Source: JANNRW01 sp031401815 (lineage in GTDB: Bacteria; Desulfobacterota; Desulfuromonadia; Geobacterales; DSM-12255). Taken from it: DNA of 15,818 bases. The position numbers and the translations under genes are program-made. The notes beneath the pieces were generated by a model, which made no database searches, was not told the DNA's origin, and saw only the letters and a program-made list of their open reading frames with translations. Positions 1-7,584 of this stretch are shown in pieces (the stretch's first letter is position 1; every line of letters starts with the position of its first letter). Where the stretch lies: assembly GCA_031401815.1 (NCBI GenBank), contig JANNRW010000067.1:1-15818 (forward strand), in the 5' to 3' direction.

Positions 1-832
1 AAAGCATTCCATTCCTGGCATTTCGTGTAGGCATGACACAGTCGAACATGTCAAATCCGGCATGAATCCCTTCAACAAGATCCTCCGGAGTCCCTATCCC
101 CATCACATAACGGGGCTTGTCTGAGGGAAACATGGGGGCTGAAAATCTCAGCACATCAAGCATCTTCCCCTTCTCCTCTCCAACGGAAACCCCCCCCAGA
201 GCGTATCCGTCAAAGCCGATCTCCATCAGTTCAGAGATGCTTTGCTGCCTCAGTTCAGGAAATATTCCACCCTGAACTATGCCAAAAAGGGCCTGGTCAG
301 AACGTGTATGAGCTGACTTGCAACGTCTGGCCCATCGCGTTGTCATCTCCAGCGAGCGCTTGATATAGGGAAAATCGCCAGGCGAAGGGGGGCATTCGTC
401 GAAACACATGATTATATCCGCGCCGAGCGCCTCCTGTATTCCGATAGAGAGTTCAGGAGAGATGAAATGGGGTGAGCCGTCAATGTGTGACCGGAATTTC
501 ACCCCCTCTTCGGTGATTTTGCGCAACTCTCCCAGACTGAACACCTGAAAACCACCACTGTCGGTCAGCAGCGGCCCATGCCACTGCATGAAACCGTGCA
601 GGCCGCCAAACTGCCTGATCAGTTCATGCCCGGGACGGAGATAAAGATGGTATGTGTTGCCAAGTATGATGCTGGCACCGTTCTGATGAAGATCCTCAGG
701 GGTCATCGACTTGACGGTTGCCTGTGTTCCAACCGGCATGAAGGTTGGTGTAGAAATTGTGCCGTGAGGTGTCTCAATGGAACCAAGACGTGCCGACGAA
801 CCGCTGTCCTGATTTAACAGTGTAAACTTCAT
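1..832 (-). CDS. tgt: Queuine/preQ1 tRNA-ribosyltransferase, partial (C-terminus off left edge)
   Basis: This enzyme exchanges guanine 34 of GU(N)-anticodon tRNAs for preQ1, the step before QueA in queuosine synthesis. About 277 codons are visible, reading from ATG at 830-832. The N-terminus MKFTLLNQDSGSSARLG leads into a TIM barrel with TFMPVGTQATVK, ILGNTYHLYLRPG, the base-recognition and catalytic stretch TDSGGFQVFS, and DIIMCFDECPP. Near the edge lies MFDCVMPTRNARNG, whose first Asp matches the known catalytic nucleophile. Roughly the last 95 residues, including the expected CxCxxC zinc site, lie outside the window, so integrity cannot be judged. A GGAGGAG Shine-Dalgarno sits about 11 nt before the ATG. 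The gene follows queA at 85 nt, with an inverted repeat between them, and is probably co-transcribed with it. Family assignment is secure. Confidence 0.96.
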   Translation of the reverse strand, partial: MKFTLLNQDSGSSARLGSIETPHGTISTPTFMPVGTQATVKSMTPEDLHQNGASIILGNTYHLYLRPGHELIRQFGGLHGFMQWHGPLLTDSGGFQVFSLGELRKITEEGVKFRSHIDGSPHFISPELSIGIQEALGADIIMCFDECPPSPGDFPYIKRSLEMTTRWARRCKSAHTRSDQALFGIVQGGIFPELRQQSISELMEIGFDGYALGGVSVGEEKGKMLDVLRFSAPMFPSDKPRYVMGIGTPEDLVEGIHAGFDMFDCVMPTRNARNGML

Positions 833-862
833 CAGATAGAAAGCTCCTCCAATCAGGGTGTC

Positions 863-916
863 AGGCTGAAGGCTGAAGGAAGCCTTTAAAAACCTTCATC
901 CTTCTACCTTCAGCCT
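863..916. repeat. Imperfect inverted repeat between queA and tgt
   Basis: The left arm 863-880 and right arm 899-916 are 16/18 complementary (AGGCTGAAGG at 863-872 pairs perfectly with 907-916), with an 18-nt loop. The left arm is itself two tandem copies of GGCTGAA. On the minus strand the structure begins two bases after the queA stop and ends before the tgt ribosome binding site. No U-tract follows it, so a classical terminator is unlikely. It could instead be an mRNA-processing or stabilising hairpin inside the operon, or a dispersed intergenic repeat. Confidence 0.7.
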
Positions 917-917
917 A

Positions 918-1946
918 CTAATATATAAACATCGCATCCCCGTAACTGTAAAATCTGAAGCCCCTGTTTATCGCCTCCTGATAGGCTGCCAGAGTTGAGT
1001 CAAGTCCGGCAAACGCAGAGACAAGCATGAGCAGCGTCGATTTCGGGAGGTGAAAATTCGTAATCAGTGCATCAGCAACCTGAAACCTGTAACCTGGATA
1101 GATGAAAATGTCAGCTTCTCCACCCCCTGCTACAGGCTTCCCGTTTACAGCAGCATATTCAAGGGTTCTCGCCACTGTCGTGCCTACCGCTATGACTCTC
1201 CCCCCGGCACTCCGGCAACGCGCTATGGCGTCAACCGTCTCTTCGGGGAGAGAGTAATGCTCCTTGTGCATGCGATGTTCTTCGGGATTGTCACAGCGCA
1301 CAGGGATAAAGGTTCCGAGACCAACATGAAGAGTGAGTGTTGCAATAGTGACCCCCATCTGCCTGATTTTTTCCAGCAGATCAGCTGTAAAATGAAGTCC
1401 TGCCGTTGGTGCGGCAACCGCCCCTCGCTCCCTGGCAAAAACCGTCTGGTAGCGTTCCTTGTCATCGTCTTCAGGCAATCGGCGGATATAGGGGGGCAAA
1501 GGAGTTTGCCCGTTGCGATCAAGCCAGCTGAAGAAATCTGTAATACCGGCAAATGAGACAAAACGGCTCTCCCCTTCATCAGCCGAGATAACAGTGGCAA
1601 CGACACCTTCCTGAAGCAGTATCCGTACTCCGCTTCGGCACGGTTTGGAGGAGCGCAGCAGTACTTCCCAGGTCTCTCTTTCAGAATCAACCCTGCGGAC
1701 AAGAAAAATTTCCACCTTGCCGCCACTCTCCTTCAGCCCGAAAAGACGTGCTGACAAGACCCTGGTATCATTAAGAACAAGAAGATCATTAGGGAAAAGC
1801 ATCTCCGGCAGTAATGAGATTACGGTTTCGCCTATTGCGCCGCTATGACGATCCAGAGTCATGACTCTGGCAGCGTCGCGCATTTTTGGCGGTTCCAGTG
1901 CAATCAACCCGTCAGGCAGGCAATAATCAAAGTCACTCAGGCGCAT
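918..1946 (-). CDS. queA: S-adenosylmethionine:tRNA ribosyltransferase-isomerase
   Basis: QueA transfers and isomerises the ribosyl part of S-adenosylmethionine onto preQ1 in tRNA, giving epoxyqueuosine. It is cytoplasmic and acts directly after Tgt. The protein is 342 aa, the usual family length, and carries the family signatures in order: FDYCLP and RDAARVMTLDR at the N-terminus, LNDTRVLSARLFG, PTAGLHFT, LHVGLGTF, EHRMHKEHYSLPEET, AVGTTVARTLE, and the C-terminal block TNFHLPKSTLLMLVSAFAG. The ATG at 1944-1946 lies two bases after the TGA of the upstream SpoIID-like gene and has only a weak GAAG ribosome binding site, so translational coupling is likely. No key motif is missing. Identity is secure. 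Confidence 0.97.
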   Translation of the reverse strand: MRLSDFDYCLPDGLIALEPPKMRDAARVMTLDRHSGAIGETVISLLPEMLFPNDLLVLNDTRVLSARLFGLKESGGKVEIFLVRRVDSERETWEVLLRSSKPCRSGVRILLQEGVVATVISADEGESRFVSFAGITDFFSWLDRNGQTPLPPYIRRLPEDDDKERYQTVFARERGAVAAPTAGLHFTADLLEKIRQMGVTIATLTLHVGLGTFIPVRCDNPEEHRMHKEHYSLPEETVDAIARCRSAGGRVIAVGTTVARTLEYAAVNGKPVAGGGEADIFIYPGYRFQVADALITNFHLPKSTLLMLVSAFAGLDSTLAAYQEAINRGFRFYSYGDAMFIY

Positions 1947-1948
1947 TG

Positions 1949-3064
1949 TCAGATCTTCAGCTTCTCAAGGCGTGTGCCAGGGTAATAATAGGAGAGTATC
2001 TCCCTGTAGTTGAAGTTGTCCCCTGCCCTCTGCTTGGCTCCCCATTGACACAGGCCGACACCATGACCGTTTCCGGTGCCGGAAAAGACAAACTCTTCTC
2101 CACGTTGCCGGACAGAGAAATTAGTGCTTTTGATCAATGAATAGCCGATCGATTTGCGAAAAGTGACGGCATTCATGGGATAAGCGCCTTTTGAGGAGTA
2201 GATGGTAATCTCCTGTAGCCGACCGCTTCTGTTGGAATTGCCGATTTTGATCTCCCTGATGGCATTGAACTGATATCCGCTGTTTTTAAGAAGAGACTCG
2301 ATTTTTTTAGTGGAAAGGGTCAATTCCCACCTTGTTGAGGGGGAGTTAAGGCAGTATTTGCAATCAACCCCTTTAAGGTATGAAACATCTCCACCCCAGA
2401 CATTGATAGCGGCTTCAGTATGGCCACCGCAATTGGCATGGTAAAATGCCTGAATAATGGAGCCATCGAAAACAAGTACCTCTCCCGCTGTTTCGCCTAC
2501 AGCTCTGGCTGCCCGGCTGTCTTCAGTGTCAACCCCTTCATAGACCTGATCCATGACAGTTGACTCAAGGTGATATCTGGCACTCTTTCTGGAGTCTTTC
2601 TGATATATGGCATATGAACGGGCAATTACCGCTTGTGCCTTCACAGCCTCAATTGGCCAAAGCGATGAAATTTCGCAGTTGATCAGCCCGACCAGATACT
2701 CTTCTATCGGGATTTCATCGACAACCAGGAGCCCCTTTTCAGCCGGATAGATATCAAAACGGCCTCGATAACCCTTGCCGTTTATCCTGAGAACTCCAGG
2801 AGCAGAAATAGTCAGACTGTTCAGCGCTCTGCCAGCGACAAAAACCTGGTTCTCTGTGCCACGTCTGAAGATAGCCGGAAAAGAGAGCGGCAAGGGGGCT
2901 CCTCTATCATCGGTTACCAAAAGCCCGTCACCGTCAACTCTTATCTCATCCATACCTCTGGAGATCGCAATCCGGACAGTCTCAGGCCTTGAAGCAGCCA
3001 AGGGGGGGGAGATAAAGAGGAAAGAGATAAATAGTACGCTGGATATTATGCGAAAAAGTGTCAA
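1949..3064 (-). CDS. SpoIID/LytB-domain protein, probable exported peptidoglycan lytic enzyme
   Basis: This is an exported SpoIID/LytB-family protein of 371 aa. SpoIID of Bacillus is a lytic transglycosylase; Gram-negative members are less well characterised. I chose the TTG at 3062-3064: it is preceded by an AGGG ribosome binding site about 8 nt away and opens directly into a signal peptide (TLFRIISSVLFISFLFISPP, then LAAS). An in-frame TTG 57 nt upstream (3119-3121) has no ribosome binding site and would bury the signal peptide. The core EYLVGLINCEISSLWPIEA contains the Glu matching the catalytic Glu of SpoIID, followed by KAQAVIARSYA, the substrate-groove motif HANCGGHTEA, a Cys pair in DCKYC, and the C-terminal signature GNGHGVGLCQWGAKQRA and YYYPGT. 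It is the first gene of a tight operon with queA (2-nt gap) and tgt. The link to tRNA modification is positional only. Confidence 0.9.
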   Translation of the reverse strand: MTLFRIISSVLFISFLFISPPLAASRPETVRIAISRGMDEIRVDGDGLLVTDDRGAPLPLSFPAIFRRGTENQVFVAGRALNSLTISAPGVLRINGKGYRGRFDIYPAEKGLLVVDEIPIEEYLVGLINCEISSLWPIEAVKAQAVIARSYAIYQKDSRKSARYHLESTVMDQVYEGVDTEDSRAARAVGETAGEVLVFDGSIIQAFYHANCGGHTEAAINVWGGDVSYLKGVDCKYCLNSPSTRWELTLSTKKIESLLKNSGYQFNAIREIKIGNSNRSGRLQEITIYSSKGAYPMNAVTFRKSIGYSLIKSTNFSVRQRGEEFVFSGTGNGHGVGLCQWGAKQRAGDNFNYREILSYYYPGTRLEKLKI

Positions 3065-3187
3065 CTTGTTTCCCTGCCTATGTAAAAATATAAAAAGATC
3101 ATAAAAGAGAAAAGCAGTCAATTATATAATCAGAAATCATAATAACTTACTGCAGTGATCAGATAAAATCGCTTCAGAAACAAGAGT

Positions 3188-3203
3188 TGGCAAACGAATT
3201 GCT
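3188..3203 (+). promoter_or_regulatory. Putative sigma-54 (-24/-12) promoter
   Basis: The bases TGGCAAACGAATTGCT match the consensus TGGCACGNNNNTTGCW at every fixed position except two (C6 and G7 are both A). The essential GG and GC doublets are exactly 10 nt apart. Transcription would start near 3215 and run toward the HD-GYP sensor, leaving a leader of about 238 nt. A sigma-54 promoter requires an enhancer-binding activator. Two small palindromes upstream, ACTGCAGT at 3149-3156 and TGATCA at 3156-3161, are possible but unproven sites. I saw no convincing sigma-70 promoter for either divergent gene in 3065-3452. Confidence 0.55.
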
Positions 3204-3261
3204 TTCTATTTAATTAAGTTATCTGAAGTTCTGCCTGCTCTCATCAATTTCATAAGTTGCT

Positions 3262-3312
3262 TTTGCCCTGAATGGCTCTGTTCCAGTGAAAAGCAGCTGC
3301 TTGCAGGGCAAA
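3262..3312 (+). promoter_or_regulatory. Leader stem-loop with internal palindrome
   Basis: TTTGCCCTG (3262-3270) is perfectly complementary to CAGGGCAAA (3304-3312) across a 33-nt loop. The loop contains a perfect 12-bp palindrome, AAGCAGCTGCTT (3291-3302). It lies in the predicted leader of the HD-GYP gene, between the sigma-54 match and a second folded region. It could be an RNA hairpin or a DNA-binding palindrome; the sequence alone does not decide. Confidence 0.45.
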
Positions 3313-3346
3313 GAAATTAATAGGCAAATTCATATAACTCAATAAA

Positions 3347-3430
3347 TAAACGCAAATATTGCAAGTGGTTAGTCGCATTTAACCGCGAAATAGCCTGAAC
3401 AGGCTGTGAAATAGAGGATTGTAGCGTTTA
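3347..3430 (+). promoter_or_regulatory. Multibranched leader fold upstream of HD-GYP gene (riboswitch-like shape, class unknown)
   Basis: A perfect 7-bp closing helix, TAAACGC (3347-3353) with GCGTTTA (3424-3430), encloses two hairpins. One is GTGGTTA/TAACCGC (3365-3371 with 3380-3386, one G-U pair, 8-nt loop). The other is AGCCTG/CAGGCT (3392-3397 with 3400-3405). The hairpins are joined by a short A-rich linker (GAAAT), and an 18-nt single-stranded segment (3406-3423) returns to the closing helix. The ribosome binding site candidate AAGAGG (3433-3438) follows 2 nt after the closing helix. The shape resembles compact junction riboswitches, but the conserved core of the cyclic-di-GMP-I (GEMM) class is not recognisable here. 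Confidence 0.4.
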
Positions 3431-3452
3431 CCAAGAGGCCGACAGATTAATT

Positions 3453-5534
3453 ATGACTATGAATTCTCTGAAAGTAAAAATTCTTTTGACTGTCTGCGGC
3501 ATGATGGTGATCTTCCTGTCAGTCGAAACCTGGTTGAATTACAAATACCAGAAGCAGCTTGTCCACAAGATTACCGACAGTAACATTCATCTGCTTAACG
3601 AAACCATCAAGAGCAGTATTTCTGATGCCATGCGGACAGGGCGTTCAGACGAAGTGCGCTCCATAATATCAAGGCAGCAAAATTCAGAGCATATCAAATC
3701 AATCAGAATTCTTGATACTGAAGGGCTCGTTCTCAATTCGGCTACCCCTTCTGAAATAGGCACCTCAATCCCGAAAGAGGATATGTCTGTTCTCAAGAGA
3801 GGCGACTCCTCCATCCTCGACAATCTGGAAACCTTTACCTCCATAACCCTGATCAGAAATGGCCCTGCATGTCATGGATGTCACAGCCAGGCAACAGAAG
3901 TCCTTGGTATACTTCAGGTCAATGTCTCCATTGAATACCTAAGAACCGTCATTGATTCAATGAGGAACACTGCAATTATCTCTACTTCAGTCATTTTGCT
4001 ACTGATAGTCATCACCTTGTCACTGTTTTTACTGATATATGTCGACAGACCACTGAAAAGGCTTATCGGGTGCATGCGGAAGGTCGAGCAGGGCGACTTC
4101 AGCAGCACTATTGCAATCAGCAGCAGTACAGAGATGAATCACCTCAGCAGTCACTTCAACCATATGGTTGGGCAGCTGAACAGCGTCATGGAGACAGCCG
4201 TTATTCATGAGCGTGAACTGTCCGAGACCAAGGCCAAGCTCCTCCACCACCGCGAAATACATCAGCTGAACCAGAAACTCGAAGCACAGATTAATGAAAT
4301 AGAAGCATTGAACATCACCCTGGAAGAGAGAATTGAAGAGATTGAGGAGGCGAATTACAAAATCGCTGACCTTGCCGGTGAACTTGAAGACAAGAACACC
4401 AATCTTGAGAAGGTGGTCGCCCGGCTCTCGACACTCTACAAGGTCGGTCTTGCCATTAACTCCAATATGGAGAACGAGAATATATTCAAGCTGATAGTTG
4501 ATACAACCATTGAGACCCTTCATGCAAATATCGGCTACATAATCATTCACGACAAGGAGAGAAACGCCTTGCGTGTTGACACTCTTGTCGGTCATGATGA
4601 GTTGCCAAATGGTGAAGTATATCTGGAGATGAAACCCTCAAGTGTCTCAACCTGGGTTCTTACAAATGCAAGACCGCTCCTGATTGCAGATATTAATGAC
4701 ATGCCGCAGTTCGACCGCTTCAGCGCACTGGGATACGAGAGAAAGACCCTGATATGTGCCCCGCTGATTATCAAGGATGAGGTTATCGGCACTATTACTG
4801 TTGTCAATAAAACCGATGGTTCAACCTATACCAATGATGAACTGGGACTGCTCACAACGATTGCTGCACAGGCAAGCATCGCAATCAAGAACGCAACCCT
4901 TTACGAGGAGCAGCAAAAGACATATCTCAATACAATCCATGCACTTGTTACAGCTATTGAGGCAAGTGACAGCTACACACGCGGCCACTCCGAGCGTGTA
5001 ACCCGGTATAGCGTCGCAATTGCAAAGAAGCTCGGTCTCTCTGCGGAGAGGCTTAAAATAATGGAGCGGGCTGCTGTTCTCCATGATATCGGCAAAATAG
5101 GGATCAATCTGTCGCTTCTGCATAAAATTGAACGTCTGACCCCTGAAGATGTAATAGACCTTCAGCAACACCCGCTTATCGGGATCAAGATTCTTGAGCC
5201 GATCGAATTTCTTAATGATGTCAGACTCTGCATAGCTCAACATCATGAGCGTTATGACGGCAAGGGGTACCCTAACAGGCTGTCAGCTGAAGAGCTGCTA
5301 CTCGAATCACGCATACTTGCAATAGCCGACTCTTTTGATGCCATGACATCTGACAGGCCATATCGCAAAGCTCTTTCTGTCAAGGTTGCAGTAGCAGAGC
5401 TGCTTGATAATGTTGGAACCCAGTTTGATCCGGCGATAGTACCTCATTTTATAGAAATGCTCGAACAGGGCGTATTTCCGTTTCTCTCCCAGCAGGAGAT
5501 CCCCAGAACCTACAATGCTGTTGCCGCAGCCTGA
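3453..5534 (+). CDS. Membrane sensor with putative heme-c periplasmic domain, HAMP, GAF and HD-GYP phosphodiesterase domain
   Basis: This is a 693-aa signalling protein predicted to degrade cyclic-di-GMP. Domains in order: membrane segment about 9-27; periplasmic sensor domain about 30-172 carrying C140-H-G-C143-H144, a c-type heme attachment motif; second membrane segment about 173-197; HAMP about 197-250; coiled coil about 255-325; GAF about 340-482; HD-GYP about 490-680. The HD-GYP core is complete: H512 in TRGHSERV, H544-D545 in LHDIGKIG, and HHERYDGKGYP at 597-607 with the diagnostic GYP. Periplasmic CxxCH sensor domains are known from Geobacter chemotaxis receptors, so redox or small-ligand sensing is a reasonable inference. 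The ATG at 3453 has only AAGAGG 14 nt upstream, a weak spacing, and a second ATG lies two codons later. The gene follows a structured leader and probable sigma-54 promoter. Confidence 0.92.
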   Translation: MTMNSLKVKILLTVCGMMVIFLSVETWLNYKYQKQLVHKITDSNIHLLNETIKSSISDAMRTGRSDEVRSIISRQQNSEHIKSIRILDTEGLVLNSATPSEIGTSIPKEDMSVLKRGDSSILDNLETFTSITLIRNGPACHGCHSQATEVLGILQVNVSIEYLRTVIDSMRNTAIISTSVILLLIVITLSLFLLIYVDRPLKRLIGCMRKVEQGDFSSTIAISSSTEMNHLSSHFNHMVGQLNSVMETAVIHERELSETKAKLLHHREIHQLNQKLEAQINEIEALNITLEERIEEIEEANYKIADLAGELEDKNTNLEKVVARLSTLYKVGLAINSNMENENIFKLIVDTTIETLHANIGYIIIHDKERNALRVDTLVGHDELPNGEVYLEMKPSSVSTWVLTNARPLLIADINDMPQFDRFSALGYERKTLICAPLIIKDEVIGTITVVNKTDGSTYTNDELGLLTTIAAQASIAIKNATLYEEQQKTYLNTIHALVTAIEASDSYTRGHSERVTRYSVAIAKKLGLSAERLKIMERAAVLHDIGKIGINLSLLHKIERLTPEDVIDLQQHPLIGIKILEPIEFLNDVRLCIAQHHERYDGKGYPNRLSAEELLLESRILAIADSFDAMTSDRPYRKALSVKVAVAELLDNVGTQFDPAIVPHFIEMLEQGVFPFLSQQEIPRTYNAVAAA

Positions 5535-5585
5535 TCCCTGACTTTCATTTGCCAGACAAACGGATTAATGTTATAGCTGGCAGTC

Positions 5586-6578
5586 ATGAGCCCTTCAACA
5601 CCTGACTTATCTTTAAGCACCCCCCTTCTTTCCGTCAACAACCTCTCCGTTGTTTTTAATCTGCCTTTCGGAACTCTTAAAGCAGTTGACTCTCTCTCAA
5701 TTACAGTAAATAGAGGCGAGACTGTCGCTATAGCCGGCGAATCGGGTTGCGGTAAAACTGTTACAGCTTTCTCCATAATGAGACTTCTTCGAAGCCCTGC
5801 GGAAATTACCGGCGGAGAGGTTTTTTTTAATGGCGTGAATCTGCTCGCTATCTCTGAGGAAGAGATGCGGAAGCTTCGTGGTGACAGTATTTCGATGGTT
5901 TTCCAGGAGCCGATGACATCACTGAACCCTGTTCTGAAGATCGGCTTTCAGATAGTTGAGGGGCTAATGACGCACTGGACCAAAGATTACCACCTTGCCG
6001 AAAAAGAGGCGTTAAACCTCCTTTCACAGGTAGGAATACCTTTGGCAAAAGAGAGGTTCAATGCCTATCCGCATCAGCTTTCAGGCGGAATGAAGCAGAG
6101 GGTCATGATAGCCATGGCTCTTGCCTGCCGCCCTCAACTCCTTATAGCTGACGAACCGACTACTGCTCTTGATGTAACGGTTCAGGCCGGAGTACTTGAG
6201 CTTATTGATCGTCTCAAGCGTGAATCCGGCATGAGCCTGCTTCTTATTACCCATAACCTGGGTATTGTAGAAGAGAGAGCTGACCGGATTGTAATAATGT
6301 ATGCCGGACGAGCTGTTGAGACCGGGCCGACCACTTTGGTAATGAAATCCCCTCTCCACCCCTATACACAGGGACTGCTTGCTTCATTGCCACAGAACAG
6401 CCAACCGGGAAGCCGACTTCCGACAATTTCAGGCAACCTTGCATCAGGCAGGCATCTGGAGCAGGGGTGCTGTTTTGCAGACAGATGCCTCCTGGCGGAC
6501 TCAGAGTGCAAAACAGATCACCAGCATCTGCGAGACATGGGGCAAGGGCATCATGTGGCTTGCTGGAGAGCAAAATGA
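5586..6578 (+). CDS. dppD: Oligopeptide/dipeptide ABC transporter ATP-binding protein (DppD/OppD type)
   Basis: One of two ATPase subunits that drive import of peptides or similar solutes (330 aa, close to DppD length). Visible are Walker A GESGCGKT (51-58), Q-loop Q107 in MVFQEPMTSLNP, signature LSGGMKQ (165-171), Walker B LLIADE (185-190) and switch His223. The C-terminal extension typical of this subfamily has C295, C296, C301, C308 and C326, the cysteine cluster reported to hold an iron-sulfur cluster in some DppD proteins. It begins 51 nt after the HD-GYP gene. The ATG has no good ribosome binding site, and a TGCCAG/CTGGCA inverted pair (5550-5555, 5577-5582) spans the gap. Its stop overlaps the next ATPase start. 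No permease or binding protein lies nearby, so the substrate is unknown, and the dpp name reflects family only. Confidence 0.9.
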   Translation: MSPSTPDLSLSTPLLSVNNLSVVFNLPFGTLKAVDSLSITVNRGETVAIAGESGCGKTVTAFSIMRLLRSPAEITGGEVFFNGVNLLAISEEEMRKLRGDSISMVFQEPMTSLNPVLKIGFQIVEGLMTHWTKDYHLAEKEALNLLSQVGIPLAKERFNAYPHQLSGGMKQRVMIAMALACRPQLLIADEPTTALDVTVQAGVLELIDRLKRESGMSLLLITHNLGIVEERADRIVIMYAGRAVETGPTTLVMKSPLHPYTQGLLASLPQNSQPGSRLPTISGNLASGRHLEQGCCFADRCLLADSECKTDHQHLRDMGQGHHVACWRAK

Positions 6579-7570
6579 GCCTCACTATTCCAACTCTTCA
6601 GGCAGTTGACATCACCAAATCCTTTACTACAGGGTCAACACCTTTAATGAAAGGAAAAACTGTTACCGCCGTTGACAGGATCAATCTCACCCTTTTCGCC
6701 GGAGAAACAGTCGGGATTGCCGGTGAATCAGGGTGTGGCAAGTCTACCCTGGCAAAACTACTGATGGGTCTTACCCCCCCTGATTCAGGCGAAATACTCT
6801 TTAATGGCAACGGACTCTCTACCCTTGACTCTGATCAGCGCACAAAGTTCAGAAAAACAGTGCAGATGATTTTTCAGGATCCATTCTCCTCCCTCAACCC
6901 TCGGATGAGAACTGGTGAGATTATCAGGGAACCGATGATAATCCACAAGCTATGGCCAACTGAACAGCAAAGGGAAAAGGTGATTGAACTGATGGCCATG
7001 GTCGGACTGTCTCGCGGGCAGTATGATCGATATCCGCATGAGTTCTCTGGTGGCCAGAGGCAGCGTATCGGCATAGCAAGAGCTCTGGCGGTAGCCCCAT
7101 CTGTAGTCATTGCCGATGAGCCGTTATCAGCACTGGATATCTCCATACAGGCACAGATAATCAATCTTCTCCTTGACTTGCAGGGGAGTTTCAATCTTGC
7201 ATATCTTGTAATCTCTCATGACCTTTCAGTCATCAGGCACCTGAGTAACAGGGTATTGGTCATGTATCTGGGTAAAATTGTGGAAGAGGCTCCAACTGAA
7301 GCAATCTACTCCGGTTTTCTTCACCCATACACCGAAGCTCTGCTGGCAGCAATTCCTGGCTCAAAACTTGTTCCGGGTGCAACGAAAACAGCGCTTGCCG
7401 AGGAGCAGCCATCTTCTTTGGCTATCCCGTCAGGGTGTGCTTTTCACCCACGCTGCCCGTATGCGCAGGAGCTCTGCCGTGAAGTTACTCCACCACTTGT
7501 TGAGATTGAGCCGGGGCACAAGGCTGCATGTCACTTTTCGGCAGGGATTTACCGAAAGGATTCAATGTAG
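6575..7570 (+). CDS. dppF: Oligopeptide/dipeptide ABC transporter ATP-binding protein (DppF/OppF type)
   Basis: The second ATPase of the pair, 331 aa from ATG 6575. This start overlaps the preceding stop as ATGA and has GGAGAG 4 nt before it, so it is preferred over an in-frame start 108 nt upstream that would lie inside dppD. Motifs: Walker A GESGCGKS (50-57), Q101 in MIFQDPFSSLNP, signature FSGGQRQ (157-163), Walker B VVIADE (177-182), switch His215. The C-terminal cysteine pattern C288, C294, C301 and C319 (GCAFHPRCPYAQELC, then a later C) is canonical for OppF/DppF. With the DppD-type partner it would form the cytoplasmic heterodimer of a five-part importer. The other three parts are not in this window. 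No terminator is obvious directly after it, but a large inverted repeat starts 14 nt downstream. Confidence 0.91.
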   Translation: MSLTIPTLQAVDITKSFTTGSTPLMKGKTVTAVDRINLTLFAGETVGIAGESGCGKSTLAKLLMGLTPPDSGEILFNGNGLSTLDSDQRTKFRKTVQMIFQDPFSSLNPRMRTGEIIREPMIIHKLWPTEQQREKVIELMAMVGLSRGQYDRYPHEFSGGQRQRIGIARALAVAPSVVIADEPLSALDISIQAQIINLLLDLQGSFNLAYLVISHDLSVIRHLSNRVLVMYLGKIVEEAPTEAIYSGFLHPYTEALLAAIPGSKLVPGATKTALAEEQPSSLAIPSGCAFHPRCPYAQELCREVTPPLVEIEPGHKAACHFSAGIYRKDSM

Positions 7571-7584
7571 TTACAACTATTTTT

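Noticed and set aside
3116..3121. TTGACT as a -35 box for the SpoIID-like gene on the minus strand
   Set aside because: At 16-18 nt spacing there is no acceptable -10 hexamer; the better TATATT lies 23 nt away. No promoter was called.
3204..3452. Cyclic-di-GMP-I (GEMM) riboswitch before the HD-GYP gene
   Set aside because: Fragments such as GGGCAAA, GCAAA and TAGCG-TTTACC occur, but not in the right order or spacing. The first hairpin has an 8-nt loop rather than a GNRA tetraloop and the conserved core is missing. Kept only as an unclassified structured leader.
4029..4595. Minus-strand open frame of about 188 codons inside the HD-GYP gene
   Set aside because: It overlaps the HAMP, coiled-coil and GAF regions of a clear gene, and its translation has no family resemblance.
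6467..7570. Longer DppF-type protein from an upstream start
   Set aside because: The extra 36 residues lie inside the C-terminal region of the first ATPase and resemble no ABC sequence. ATG 6575 has a ribosome binding site and the typical ATGA overlap.
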